Assembly: GCF_013184805.1 (NCBI RefSeq)
Contig: NZ_JAATNG010000001.1
Span: 186,001-250,000 of the forward strand
Reading direction: 5' to 3'
Source: Pseudoruegeria sp. HB172150
GTDB lineage: Bacteria; Pseudomonadota; Alphaproteobacteria; Rhodobacterales; Rhodobacteraceae
DNA: 64,000 bases
Part shown: one piece after another, positions 7,584 through 15,639 of the stretch
Layout: each line of letters opens with the position of its first letter
Position numbering within the stretch: position 1 is the first letter of the stretch
Translations under genes and position numbers: made by a program
The notes under the pieces: model-generated
The model's input: only the letters and a program-made list of their open reading frames with translations
Databases searched by the model: none
What the model was told of the DNA's origin: nothing

Positions 7584-9094
7584 CACAGGCTCTCCAGAAA
7601 ACGGATCAGTGCCGCACGGTCTTCTGGCGGCATGTCGACCACGGCGTCGCGCTGTTCCTGCGCCTCGCCGCCGTGCCAGAGGATCGCCTCTAGCTGCGAC
7701 CGCGCACGCCCATCATGCAGGAAATATGTGTGTCCAGAAACCTGTTCGGTCAGCCCGATGCCCCAGAGCGGCGGTGTGCGCCATTCGTACCCGTCCGCGC
7801 GCGCCTCGGGGCGTTGATCGGCAAGCCCGTCGCCCATGTCGTGCAGCAGCATGTCGGAATAGGGCCAGATCAATTGAAAACTCTGTTCCGCATTGTCTTC
7901 CAGCCGGTGTGTCACAAAGGACGGTCTATGGCAGGAGATGCAGCCGGTTTCGTAGAAGATCCGTTTGCCCGCCAGAACCTCGGGGTCGTCCACATTGCGT
8001 CGAGCAGGCACGCCGAGGTTGCGCGAGTAGAAAGTCACAAGGTCCAACCCCTGCTGGTCGATCTCGAAAACCCGGTCGTCGCCATCGCCGTGGATCGCAG
8101 CCATGCAATCAGCCTGCAGGTCGGTACACTCGCCGGAGCCGGCAGTGTGTAGTGGGTTCGAGATACCGATATCGCCGGCAAAGGCCGCCGCGCTCTGTTC
8201 CTTGACCGTCGGGTTGCCCGCCTTCCAGCCGAACCGCCCCAGCATCGGCATGTCGAATTCCTGAGACCAGACGATTTGTGCCCGGCCCGAGACACCATCG
8301 CCATCAGCGTCTTCGGGGTCTTCACCGGCAAGGATGTCGGCGGCTGGAATTGCCTCCAGAAGTCCCATCCCCAGCATTTGTGGTGCTACGCGTGGCGACA
8401 GCATCGCATCGGGGTGCAGCGGGCCATAGCCGAGATCGGCGGCAGTATAGGTCGGTTCGCGCAGCGCGGCGGTTTCGCCGCCGGACAGTTCGACGTTGAA
8501 TTCCTCGTAGTCGATCTGCAACCGGTATTCCGGCGCCATGCCCGGCAAAGCAAAGTCCTGTAACTGGGTGCCGTAGTTCGGGTCAGGAAGCGAAGCGATG
8601 TAGCCCTCGATCTCCTCGATTGCATCCGCATCGCTTCCCGGTATCGACACCCGAAGAAACATCGAGACCGCGCTATCTTCTGGGCCCTCCGGTGGATGCC
8701 CGCGCCCATCCTTCAGATGGCAACGCTGGCAGGACCGCGCGTTGTAGAGCGGACCAAGACCGTCGGAGGCCTGTGTCGAGGACGGTGCCGACACCCAGAT
8801 CTTCTTGAAAAGGCCGTTTCCTACCTTGAACTCCAGTTCACCCTCGAAGCTGATGTTTCCGGACGGCTGCGAAAACGCATCGGCGTTGCTGCGTGCCCGC
8901 ACCGTGGCTGCGCCGGCGGACATCTCCTCGAACTGAGTTGGGGCGCTGAAATCGGTAGCGGGTTTCGTGACCGCCTCGATCCGGGTAGCCTCTTCGGCAG
9001 TACGCGGCACGATGGCAAGGTGCGGCTCGTCGAGCGGGCCCGCCAGCGCGGCTGCGGGCCCAATCAGTGCAACGATCGGCAGAATGCGTCTCAT
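7583..9094 (-). CDS. Di-heme c-type cytochrome / thiol oxidoreductase (DUF1111)
   Basis: A 503-residue periplasmic protein with a signal peptide (about 1-18). It has two CxxCH haem-attachment sites: CQRCH at residues 122-126 and CISCH at about 384-388. The order and spacing match the di-haem oxidoreductase family (DUF1111, distantly MauG/peroxidase-like) that co-occurs with imelysin proteins in iron-regulated loci. It is probably a redox partner for iron loading or reduction-oxidation during uptake (inference from context). It overlaps the downstream imelysin start and follows irpA after a 69-nt gap that folds into a strong hairpin. Confidence 0.9.
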   Translation of the reverse strand: MRRILPIVALIGPAAALAGPLDEPHLAIVPRTAEEATRIEAVTKPATDFSAPTQFEEMSAGAATVRARSNADAFSQPSGNISFEGELEFKVGNGLFKKIWVSAPSSTQASDGLGPLYNARSCQRCHLKDGRGHPPEGPEDSAVSMFLRVSIPGSDADAIEEIEGYIASLPDPNYGTQLQDFALPGMAPEYRLQIDYEEFNVELSGGETAALREPTYTAADLGYGPLHPDAMLSPRVAPQMLGMGLLEAIPAADILAGEDPEDADGDGVSGRAQIVWSQEFDMPMLGRFGWKAGNPTVKEQSAAAFAGDIGISNPLHTAGSGECTDLQADCMAAIHGDGDDRVFEIDQQGLDLVTFYSRNLGVPARRNVDDPEVLAGKRIFYETGCISCHRPSFVTHRLEDNAEQSFQLIWPYSDMLLHDMGDGLADQRPEARADGYEWRTPPLWGIGLTEQVSGHTYFLHDGRARSQLEAILWHGGEAQEQRDAVVDMPPEDRAALIRFLESL

Positions 9095-9118
9095 TGCGTC
9101 TCCCTATGCGTTCCTTCA

Positions 9119-9161
9119 GGTGCATGCGGCGCGCGACCGGAGCCCCGCGCCGCATCGCACC
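9119..9161 (-). terminator. Intra-operon hairpin after irpA
   Basis: A 10-bp perfect stem (ATGCGGCGCG / CGCGCCGCAT, 9124-9133 with 9146-9155) extended by GGTGC/GCACC (9119-9123 and 9157-9161). It sits just after the irpA stop. It lacks a T-run on the minus strand and so probably acts as a partial terminator or RNA stabiliser, giving more IrpA than downstream cytochrome. Confidence 0.55.
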
Positions 9162-9163
9162 TT

Positions 9164-10438
9164 TTACTGGAACACGGCAGACGGGTTATCGAGAGAGTCG
9201 GAGCCTTCGAACTCGATTTGATCCAGTCCGAGGGCGGATACAACCCGCTCGATGGTCTTGGTCTGTGCGATCAGGCCGTTGACACCACCCATGACCAGCA
9301 TTTCGCCCGCGACATTTCCGCGCTCCAGCATCTGGTCATAAGCGAAACCGGCTTCCGCGCTGGCCTTGATCTGGGCAAGAGCACGCATCGTTTCAGCCAG
9401 CTTCAACTTCAACTCGGCGTCCAGGTCCGGGTCGGTCGCCGCGACGAGGTCACTCAGCGACGGACCGGAAATCTCGGTGCCGTCCACAGACTTGTACTCG
9501 CCGAGATAGACATTCTGAATTCCCAACCCGTCGTAGTAATGGCTGTTATGGGTGTTGTCCGAGAAGCAGTCGTGCTCTTCTTCCGGGTCATTCAGCATCA
9601 GGCCTAGGCGCATTCGTTCTCCGGCCTGTTCGCCGTAGGAGAGAGACCCCATGCCGGTCAGCATCGCAGAGATGCCGGCATCCGGATTCGCGGTCAGCGA
9701 AGTACGCGCTTCGCCGCCGTCTTCCCATTGTGTGACGATCCACTCGAGGTCCGAGACCAGCAGGTCAGTCGCGGCTTTGAGGTAAGCGGCGCGGCGGTCG
9801 CAGTTTCCGCCGGTGCAGTCGTCGCCTTGGAGATAATCGGTGTAGGCCCGGTCGCCATTGCCTGCCTCATGGCCATACAGATCCTGACCCCAGAGAAGGA
9901 ACTCGATGGCGTGATAGCCCGAAGCCACGTTCGCCTCGATCCCGTCGGCTTCGTGCAGCGTGTCCGAGATCAGTTCCGGTGTGATTTCGGTCGCGTCGAC
10001 CTCCTCGCCCGACAGGGTGAAAGTCGGGTTTGCGATTACGTTCAGCGCCGCGAATTCGTTCTCGTCGGTCGGTCCGCCGTAGGACGAATCGACATAGTCG
10101 ATCAGACCCTCGTCCAGCGGCCAGGCGTTCACCTTGCCTTCCCAGTCGTCGACGATTGCGTTTCCAAAGCGGAAGACTTCAGTCTGCTGGTAGGGGACGC
10201 GGGCGGAAAGCCACGCTTCTTTGGCCGCCTGCAGCGTGTCCGCCGAGGGTTCGGCGATCAGCGTTTCGACGGCGGCCTGCAGCGCCTTGGCGGTGGCCAG
10301 GCTGTCGCCATATTCGGCGGCCGCGATGTCGGCGTAATTCTCGAGGATGGCATCCTTGGAAACGTCTTGGGCAAGGCCCGTGGAAGCAAGGCCGAGGGTG
10401 AGGGCCGTGGCGCTCGCGGCGTATTTCAGGTGTCGCAT
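9164..10438 (-). CDS. irpA: Imelysin-family iron-regulated protein (IrpA-type)
   Basis: 424 residues, signal peptide 1-23 (ending GLA, then QDVSKDAI). GYHAIEFLLWGQD (about 173-185) carries the canonical GxHxxE motif of the imelysin family, and the length matches IrpA. Family members are periplasmic or outer-membrane-anchored and iron-repressed; several are linked to ferrous or haem iron uptake. It lies 19 nt after the Cys-rich gene and 69 nt before the di-haem gene, within a seven-gene minus-strand unit read from 11262. A cysteine pair (DCTGGNC) could form a disulfide. Confidence 0.9.
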   Translation of the reverse strand: MRHLKYAASATALTLGLASTGLAQDVSKDAILENYADIAAAEYGDSLATAKALQAAVETLIAEPSADTLQAAKEAWLSARVPYQQTEVFRFGNAIVDDWEGKVNAWPLDEGLIDYVDSSYGGPTDENEFAALNVIANPTFTLSGEEVDATEITPELISDTLHEADGIEANVASGYHAIEFLLWGQDLYGHEAGNGDRAYTDYLQGDDCTGGNCDRRAAYLKAATDLLVSDLEWIVTQWEDGGEARTSLTANPDAGISAMLTGMGSLSYGEQAGERMRLGLMLNDPEEEHDCFSDNTHNSHYYDGLGIQNVYLGEYKSVDGTEISGPSLSDLVAATDPDLDAELKLKLAETMRALAQIKASAEAGFAYDQMLERGNVAGEMLVMGGVNGLIAQTKTIERVVSALGLDQIEFEGSDSLDNPSAVFQ

Positions 10439-10457
10439 TTGGCTAGAGGTCCTTGGG

Positions 10458-10940
10458 TTAGTGTAGTGTTTGAGGATGTGCGGGCACCGGTCCAGCCCTG
10501 AGGGCCGCCAGTGTCATGCGCTTCAAGGCCAGTCCCAGCGTTTCCGCCAGGCCGACGAGGGAGGGGGCCATATCGGCCCGGATCATCGTGGCAGCGATCA
10601 GCATCGCGTCCTCGCGGTCGCCGTCACCCGCAACGCCGATGAAAGTCGCAAAGCAGCTTTCGTCACCGCCGAGGCAGCGGCAGCTGACTCCGTGCCGCAT
10701 TAATGGCCTGCGACCATGCCGGTGGCAGATATCGCAAATCGCTTCCAGCGCGGTAACGGCACTTGCGCCGTCGCGCGGCCCCAGATGCGCCGCGAAATCG
10801 CGATGCACCTGTGCCTGCGCGTCCGGTCCGTCGTTCCACAGCCGCAGATACAGGACCGCGCCCGCTCCGACCGGGTCCAGTTCGGTGATGAAGCCAACTG
10901 GCGCACCGCCACGCTGGGGCCGCGGCTGTTCGATGCTCAT
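10458..10940 (-). CDS. Cys-rich cytoplasmic protein of the hemP-irpA operon
   Basis: 160 residues. I start it at the ATG on 10938-10940, which overlaps the hemP stop by four bases (ATGA). There is no signal peptide. Cysteines cluster as C69-x2-C72-H73, C87-x-C89 and C96, a likely metal site. CDICH formally matches a haem c motif but the protein appears cytoplasmic. No enzyme family recognised. The C-terminal half is helical. Position between HemP and IrpA implies a role in haem or iron handling (inference). The 19-nt gap to irpA means co-transcription. Confidence 0.75.
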   Translation of the reverse strand: MSIEQPRPQRGGAPVGFITELDPVGAGAVLYLRLWNDGPDAQAQVHRDFAAHLGPRDGASAVTALEAICDICHRHGRRPLMRHGVSCRCLGGDESCFATFIGVAGDGDREDAMLIAATMIRADMAPSLVGLAETLGLALKRMTLAALRAGPVPAHPQTLH

Positions 10941-11098
10941 TTTGTGAGGATCAGTTTGCCCGCGCGCGTGATCCGCAGCGTGTAACACTGGTCGCCCAGC
11001 ACGATCTTGGCCTCGCGGCCACCGTCGGTCAGCTCTTCCGCACGATGGATCGGTTGTGCGTTTGCGATATTGTAGTCCGTGTTCAGCGATGCAGTCAT
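10937..11098 (-). CDS. hemP: Hemin uptake protein HemP
   Basis: A 53-residue protein whose C-terminal half contains the HemP signature: YTLRITRAGKLILTK. HemP is a small conserved protein of haem-uptake loci in proteobacteria; in some species it works as an activator of haem-receptor genes rather than in transport itself. The start (11096-11098) overlaps the stop of a 55-codon upstream gene, and its stop overlaps the next start, so three genes are translationally coupled. No haem receptor or Hmu ABC genes are in the window; the local partners are IrpA and the di-haem protein. Confidence 0.9.
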   Translation of the reverse strand: MTASLNTDYNIANAQPIHRAEELTDGGREAKIVLGDQCYTLRITRAGKLILTK

Positions 11099-11262
11099 GC
11101 CGGTGCCTCCGTGCGCCGTTCGTAGTGGTCGAAAAGCCATTCCACGTTGCGGGTCAACGGCAGTCGGCCATCAGCCAGGATGCTCAAGATCTCGTCGCGA
11201 AGTGTCGGACCCGATGTCTCATCCATCGGTTCCCGCTGCGCGGTTCTGTTCGCACTCTGCAT
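11095..11262 (-). CDS. Small 55-residue protein upstream of hemP
   Basis: ATG at 11260-11262, TGA at 11095-11097, overlapping the hemP ATG (ATGA). The product begins MQSANRTAQREPMDETSG and includes a basic-acidic helix LRDEILSILADGRLPL, then NVEWLFDHYERR. The purine-rich GGAGCTAAGGG upstream serves as ribosome site. No family recognised. It is the first gene after the palindromic promoter at 11349-11382, so it should be iron-regulated together with hemP. The overlap and the protein-like composition argue for a real gene. Confidence 0.65.
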   Translation of the reverse strand: MQSANRTAQREPMDETSGPTLRDEILSILADGRLPLTRNVEWLFDHYERRTEAPA

Positions 11263-11348
11263 CCCTTAGCTCCGTTTCTGGCCCGGGCTCCCCCGCTTGC
11301 AGACTTGGGGTGGCTAGAAAGTTGGTGGATTTAAGGTGAGTGATTCAG

Positions 11349-11382
11349 TCGGATTTGTCAATCCGAGTAATTTAGTCGGATT
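11349..11382 (-). promoter_or_regulatory. Candidate iron-responsive operator/promoter of the hemP-irpA operon
   Basis: Three 7-bp half-sites alternate in orientation: TCGGATT (11349-11355), AATCCGA (11360-11366), TCGGATT (11376-11382). A TTGACA -35-like hexamer (minus strand, 11356-11361) sits between the first two. The minus-strand reading CCGACTAAATTACTCGG resembles sites of Rrf2-type iron regulators (IscR/RirA class) used in Rhodobacterales. The match is from memory of the motif style, not a scored search. It lies 87-120 bp upstream of the first gene. Confidence 0.55.
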
Positions 11383-11447
11383 AATTTTCTTGCCACGTAC
11401 TCAGCGCCGAACGCGATCAGTCGCGTGGCTCGCGGGAGAAGCGGCGG

Positions 11448-12056
11448 TCAGCCGGCGGCGATGCAGGTCATTTCGGTGCCGTCTGGATCGGGCTCTCTGT
11501 ATGTCGCCTCGTCGCCCTTGATCCAGATGTACCGGCCGAAGCTGCCGTCGTAGCGGGAGCCGGAGGCGGTGCGGGACAGGGAGCCGGTGTCGATGCTGTC
11601 GCCGCGCTCGAAGCGGATGCTGGGGAGAGTGGTGTCGAAATACATGGTGACCAGCTCGTCGGCGGGGTTGCCGTTGCATTGCCAGAAGGTGGTGCCGGTG
11701 GGTTCTTCCAGCAGGTATTGGGCGACCAGCTCGCCCTCGCGGCGGAGGTAGCTCTGCTCGACGCAGGCGCGGGGGTCGTCGGCCTTCCAGCATTCGTCGC
11801 GGCCGGAGATCCAGCCGCGCTGGTAGGCGCGGAGGTCGGCCTCGGCTTCTTCGGCGCCGGCGTCGAGACCCTGGGTGACCTCGATCGCGGCGGCGTAGCG
11901 GTCGGCGACGAGGCGGTCGAGGGCGGCGAGGTCGGGGTCCTCGCAGATGAGCTTCTCGGCCTCGCTCTGGGCGGCGGCGCAGTCGAAGGAGGGGCCGTCC
12001 TGGGCGAGGGCGGGGGTGGCGAGGAGGAGGAAAAGGGCGGCGAGGGAACGGGTCAT
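11448..12056 (-). CDS. Secreted LprI-like / MliC-like double-domain lysozyme inhibitor
   Basis: 202 residues, signal peptide 1-18 (ending ALA). Residues about 24-100 match the LprI domain pattern: FDCAAAQSEAEKLICEDP, LAALDR, and a paired CW...C segment. Residues about 122-200 look like an MliC/PliC-type lysozyme-inhibitor domain, with TFWQCNGN, a beta-rich core and a C-terminal TCIAAG cysteine. LprI and MliC proteins both inhibit lysozyme in the periplasm. One gene carrying both is less usual. Transcribed alone; its upstream 190 bp contain a palindrome (12191-12202). Confidence 0.75.
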   Translation of the reverse strand: MTRSLAALFLLLATPALAQDGPSFDCAAAQSEAEKLICEDPDLAALDRLVADRYAAAIEVTQGLDAGAEEAEADLRAYQRGWISGRDECWKADDPRACVEQSYLRREGELVAQYLLEEPTGTTFWQCNGNPADELVTMYFDTTLPSIRFERGDSIDTGSLSRTASGSRYDGSFGRYIWIKGDEATYREPDPDGTEMTCIAAG

Positions 12057-12246
12057 CGCGAAGGGCTCCGAACTGGGAAAACTATGGCCGGCAGACTAGC
12101 TGAAAATCGGGGGCCTGGGTAGGCTTCGGAAAGGGCGGTCGCCAAGGCGTCCCCATGGGGACGGGGGGTCAAGTTATTGATTTCAGGCATGTTAGCGCAA
12201 ACGTCCGTGTGGGGACGCGGCGATTGAACGGATCGTTTGGGCCGGG

Positions 12247-12828
12247 TCAGACTGCCCTGGCCAGAAGGATCAGCGACAGGCCCGACGTCACGAAATGAAT
12301 GCCGACCAGAACGCCGATCGCCCATTGCGCCGTGCCCGGCAGACCGAGGAGGAGCAGCAGCCCGATCACCACGGATGCGAGGCCCGATGCCAGCAGCCAG
12401 CCCCAGCCACGGGTCTTGCGGTTCTGGAAGGCCATGATGCATTCGAACACGCCCTGCGCGGCGAATGTCAGGCCGAGAACGAAGGTGATCGCGATCAGGC
12501 CGGTCATCGGGAAAAAGGCGAGGTAGACGCCGGCGGCCAGAGAAATCAGCGCGATGATCGCGTTCCAAATCGTCGAACCCCAGGTCCGGGTCTGGAAGGC
12601 GTGCCAAAGGTTGATCGCGCCGGCGACAATGAGGATCCATCCGAACAGGACCTTCAGGGTAATTCCCACCGCCAGCGGGAAGATCAGGGCGATGATCCCG
12701 AGGATGAGCAGCACCACACCGAGGCCCGTGAACCACCGCTTGCCCTGCCGCACCGCTTCCTGAAGCGCCTCGGGGTCCACGTTGGAGTAGAAGCTAACGG
12801 TCGTTCTTGGATCGTCGTCCTGGGCCAT
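12247..12828 (-). CDS. HdeD family (DUF308) membrane protein
   Basis: 193 residues with about six hydrophobic segments arranged as three pairs, the DUF308 repeat pattern of HdeD. Examples are the GVVLLILGIIALIFPLAVGI and FGWILIVAGAINLWHAF segments. E. coli HdeD contributes to acid resistance at high cell density; the molecular role is unclear. Single gene, ATG at 12826-12828 preceded by AGGAGA. Neighbours do not suggest a pathway. Confidence 0.88.
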   Translation of the reverse strand: MAQDDDPRTTVSFYSNVDPEALQEAVRQGKRWFTGLGVVLLILGIIALIFPLAVGITLKVLFGWILIVAGAINLWHAFQTRTWGSTIWNAIIALISLAAGVYLAFFPMTGLIAITFVLGLTFAAQGVFECIMAFQNRKTRGWGWLLASGLASVVIGLLLLLGLPGTAQWAIGVLVGIHFVTSGLSLILLARAV

Positions 12829-13047
12829 CTGCCTGTCTCCTCGGTCGTGTTATTCCGATTGGGCTGTGCATTAACCCTTGCCGATAGATGGCGAGCAATC
12901 AACCCTTCCGGTTGAACGGACAAGAAGCCGGTGACCGGTCTGTCTGTGTTCTGCCACAGCCACCCGGACAGAAACCTGAGGTGCGTGGGCCAGGTCCGGC
13001 ACCGATACTCGGGGTACCGATCAACACGTCGGTTCTTGCCGCGACCA

Positions 13048-15639
13048 TCAGTCTGCCGGCAAATGCTGCGCCTCTTTCATCGGATCGACTGGCGCGTTCT
13101 CGACCGTACCGCCAAGCATCGGCAAAAGTTCGTCGCGAACATAGTCGAACAGGGCGCGCCCCTGCGGAACGTCTTCCCCACGATAGCGGATGGCTGACAG
13201 GGGCGTGGGCGCTCCATCGAGCAGCACGCCGCTCTGATCGAACATGCTTTGCTCGAACAGGGGGAAGTCCTGGGGAATTGCCTCAAGCTCCGACCCGTCG
13301 ATCGCGACGACGTTCAACAGGTTTCCCGGCTGCGGACGGTTCACCCGGTGGGCGAAAGCCTGGCCGTCCCTGACGAAGTGCAAGTCGCCGTGGATCGATT
13401 TACCGGAATAGGTTCTTTTTCCGTCCGGCGTGTAGATCACGAACCGTTCGGTGCTGCTCTCGAAAAAGGCGAATGCCGTGCCTTGCTCCGAGATTTCGAC
13501 CGCACCGGGTGTTGTGGCCAGGCCCTCCGGCTCTTCCCTTACCGTGAAAAGTTCGCTGAAGTGACCGTCGCGAAAACTGTAGATGCGCGCAAGATAGCCT
13601 GCCTCGCGCCAATGCAATGGATGTTCGAACAGGGCAAGGCCGCCGTCCGGCATCCATCCGATCAGTTCGAACCCTCTGTCGGGCATCGCGGTGGTGGCGA
13701 TCGCGCCGGTTGACGGGCTTACGATGTGCAGAGTGTTGCGGTAGCGGAGAGCGAATTTCTCGCCATCCTGCGAAAATCCCGCATAGCTGGCGGAGCTGCC
13801 TTTCTCGCCAGCCGGAACATAGACCGAGCGAAGAAGTGCGCCGGTGCGGCCGTCGTAGAAATGCACGCGACCGAAATTTCCGACAGCGAGCATGTCGCCG
13901 GTGGGGGAAACATAGGTTCCCCAGATGCTGTAGCCGCCGTCGCTCGCTATCGCGTCCGGTATGACGAGTTCGCTGATCAGTTCGCCGGTATTCGCATCGT
14001 AGAGCGCCCCTTTGATGGTCTCGTGATCAGGGCTGTAAAGCGCGACGCGACGTGTGCCCGTCGGATCGACCACGTTCGTCGCTCCCATGTGAAGTTCCTC
14101 GATCTGCGAATTGCGAGACGCCGCGACGCGCCAGAGAAGCTGATATGCATAGGTTCCCGGGTCGAGGTCTTCCGGGCCCGGATCGGGCGGAAAATGATCC
14201 AGCAGAGCCCGGATCGCGCCAATGCGATCCCCTGCCTGAAGCGCCATTTCCGCTTCTGCCAGCAATTGAGGTGTTTCCTGCACAAGCTCTGGCGGCGGCG
14301 CCGGGCGTGTTCCGGCGTCCGCCAGTTCACGCTGCTGCTCTGCAGAAAGCAGGGCGAAAGCCGCGCGGTAGAGTTCCGGTCCGTTTGGTACGTCCAGCCC
14401 TTCATATCCGCCACTGCCGACAAAGCCGAGCATTTCCCCCTGTGCAGAATAGAGCAGGTTGTTGAACGGCACGAAATCGGAGACCTGCGGTTCCAGTGCG
14501 GCCCCGGTGAGGTCGACAACCGACAGTTCCAGATCCGGCGCACTGCTGAAGCGGTTCAGGAGAGCGATCGAGATGGCAGTTCCGTTCCGGACAAAGGCAC
14601 CGATGTCCTCGCCGTGGAAGGCGCTTTCGAACAATACCTGGCCGTCGTCCTTCATAACCACCATCCGGTCCGACCCCCGGAGCGCGAGGATGCGCCTGTC
14701 GGGCGACGCAAACAGGCTGAACGGTTCCTGCATCACATCGGCGGCGATGACACGGCGTGTGCCGTCGAGCGCGATCTCGATGAGGCTGGCCGGTTGCGAA
14801 GGATCGGTCGAGCCGGTCTGACCGAGGAGGGCGCCGTGCCCGTTCCAGCCCATGAGGCCGACGACCTCGGCATCGCCCGAACCTTCCACTTCGACCATGC
14901 CCTCGCCCAGTTTCATCGTGAACCGCTTGCCGCCGAGAGGAAATTGCGCGACCTGCTGCCAGGTGGCGGTGTCGTAGACGGTGGCGGCGGTCCCTTCGAG
15001 TATCGACCGCTCGTAGGTCACGAAGTAGCGACCATCATGCGAAAAGCCGTACGGCTGCGGTGCACTGATGCCGGCAGACGGCAGCCGGTACAGGCGCGCA
15101 CCGGTCCGGGCGTCGAGGAACAGCACGCCATCGCGGGCCGCGATGTAGGCGGTGCTGCCATCCGGTGAAAAGCCGGTGTGGCCGACGCTGGTGATAAAGC
15201 CGATCTCTCCCGTCTCGGACGCCGGGACCGGCTCGCCCACCGGCAGCCCTGTCGCGGTGTCGAGCAGATAGGTCGGAGGGCGCTGATCCAGCGGCATGTC
15301 GGAATTGACCTGGTACAGCAGCAGCATTCGGCTGCCATCCCGGTTGAGCTGTGCAAAGGCCGGAACCCGCGCGTTCAGCTTGAAGCCCTTGCTTGCATAG
15401 GCCCGCCACAGGGCGTTCGCGGCCTCGGGATAGCGTTCCATATCCTCGGCTGTCGGATTCGGGGGCAGACCGCGCATCGCCTCGGCAATGCCGGCGATGC
15501 GGTCGCCGCGTCCGAGGAACAGCTCGATCGCGGCGCGGGCATGGGCGCGGGACTCTTCGGGCGTCAGCGCCTGTGCCTGCACGGGAAGGGCCGCGGCAAG
15601 GCAAAGCCAGGCCGTGAAGATACGTAGGAAGAAAGTCAT
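13048..15639 (-). CDS. Large secreted beta-propeller-like protein with duplicated halves
   Basis: 863 residues, signal peptide 1-24 (ending VQAQA). Two halves share a plan: a helical segment followed by WD/YVTN-like strands. The helical segments are similar: AIELFLGRGDRIAGIAEAM...LPPNP..EDMERYPEAANALWRAYAS (about 38-83), and ALQAGDRIGAIRALLDHFPPDPGPED...LLWRVAAS (about 460-505). Blade-type strands such as GHTGFSPDGSTAYIAARDG and YVSPTGDMLAVGNFGRVHFYDG recur. I start at the ATG on 15637-15639, where the signal peptide begins. No catalytic motif seen. Possibly a periplasmic or surface binding scaffold; function unknown. It lies downstream of the transglutaminase operon on the same strand, 182 bp away. 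Confidence 0.8.
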   Translation of the reverse strand: MTFFLRIFTAWLCLAAALPVQAQALTPEESRAHARAAIELFLGRGDRIAGIAEAMRGLPPNPTAEDMERYPEAANALWRAYASKGFKLNARVPAFAQLNRDGSRMLLLYQVNSDMPLDQRPPTYLLDTATGLPVGEPVPASETGEIGFITSVGHTGFSPDGSTAYIAARDGVLFLDARTGARLYRLPSAGISAPQPYGFSHDGRYFVTYERSILEGTAATVYDTATWQQVAQFPLGGKRFTMKLGEGMVEVEGSGDAEVVGLMGWNGHGALLGQTGSTDPSQPASLIEIALDGTRRVIAADVMQEPFSLFASPDRRILALRGSDRMVVMKDDGQVLFESAFHGEDIGAFVRNGTAISIALLNRFSSAPDLELSVVDLTGAALEPQVSDFVPFNNLLYSAQGEMLGFVGSGGYEGLDVPNGPELYRAAFALLSAEQQRELADAGTRPAPPPELVQETPQLLAEAEMALQAGDRIGAIRALLDHFPPDPGPEDLDPGTYAYQLLWRVAASRNSQIEELHMGATNVVDPTGTRRVALYSPDHETIKGALYDANTGELISELVIPDAIASDGGYSIWGTYVSPTGDMLAVGNFGRVHFYDGRTGALLRSVYVPAGEKGSSASYAGFSQDGEKFALRYRNTLHIVSPSTGAIATTAMPDRGFELIGWMPDGGLALFEHPLHWREAGYLARIYSFRDGHFSELFTVREEPEGLATTPGAVEISEQGTAFAFFESSTERFVIYTPDGKRTYSGKSIHGDLHFVRDGQAFAHRVNRPQPGNLLNVVAIDGSELEAIPQDFPLFEQSMFDQSGVLLDGAPTPLSAIRYRGEDVPQGRALFDYVRDELLPMLGGTVENAPVDPMKEAQHLPAD

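Noticed and set aside
10458-10940. CDICH as a c-type haem site
   Set aside because: No signal peptide, so the protein should not meet the haem c maturation system; the cysteines look like a metal site instead.
12899-12915. TCAACC-N5-GGTTGA as a second site for the ArsR protein at 47794
   Set aside because: Spacer is 5 instead of 4 bp and the site is 35 kb away, with no link to the ArsR gene; likely chance.
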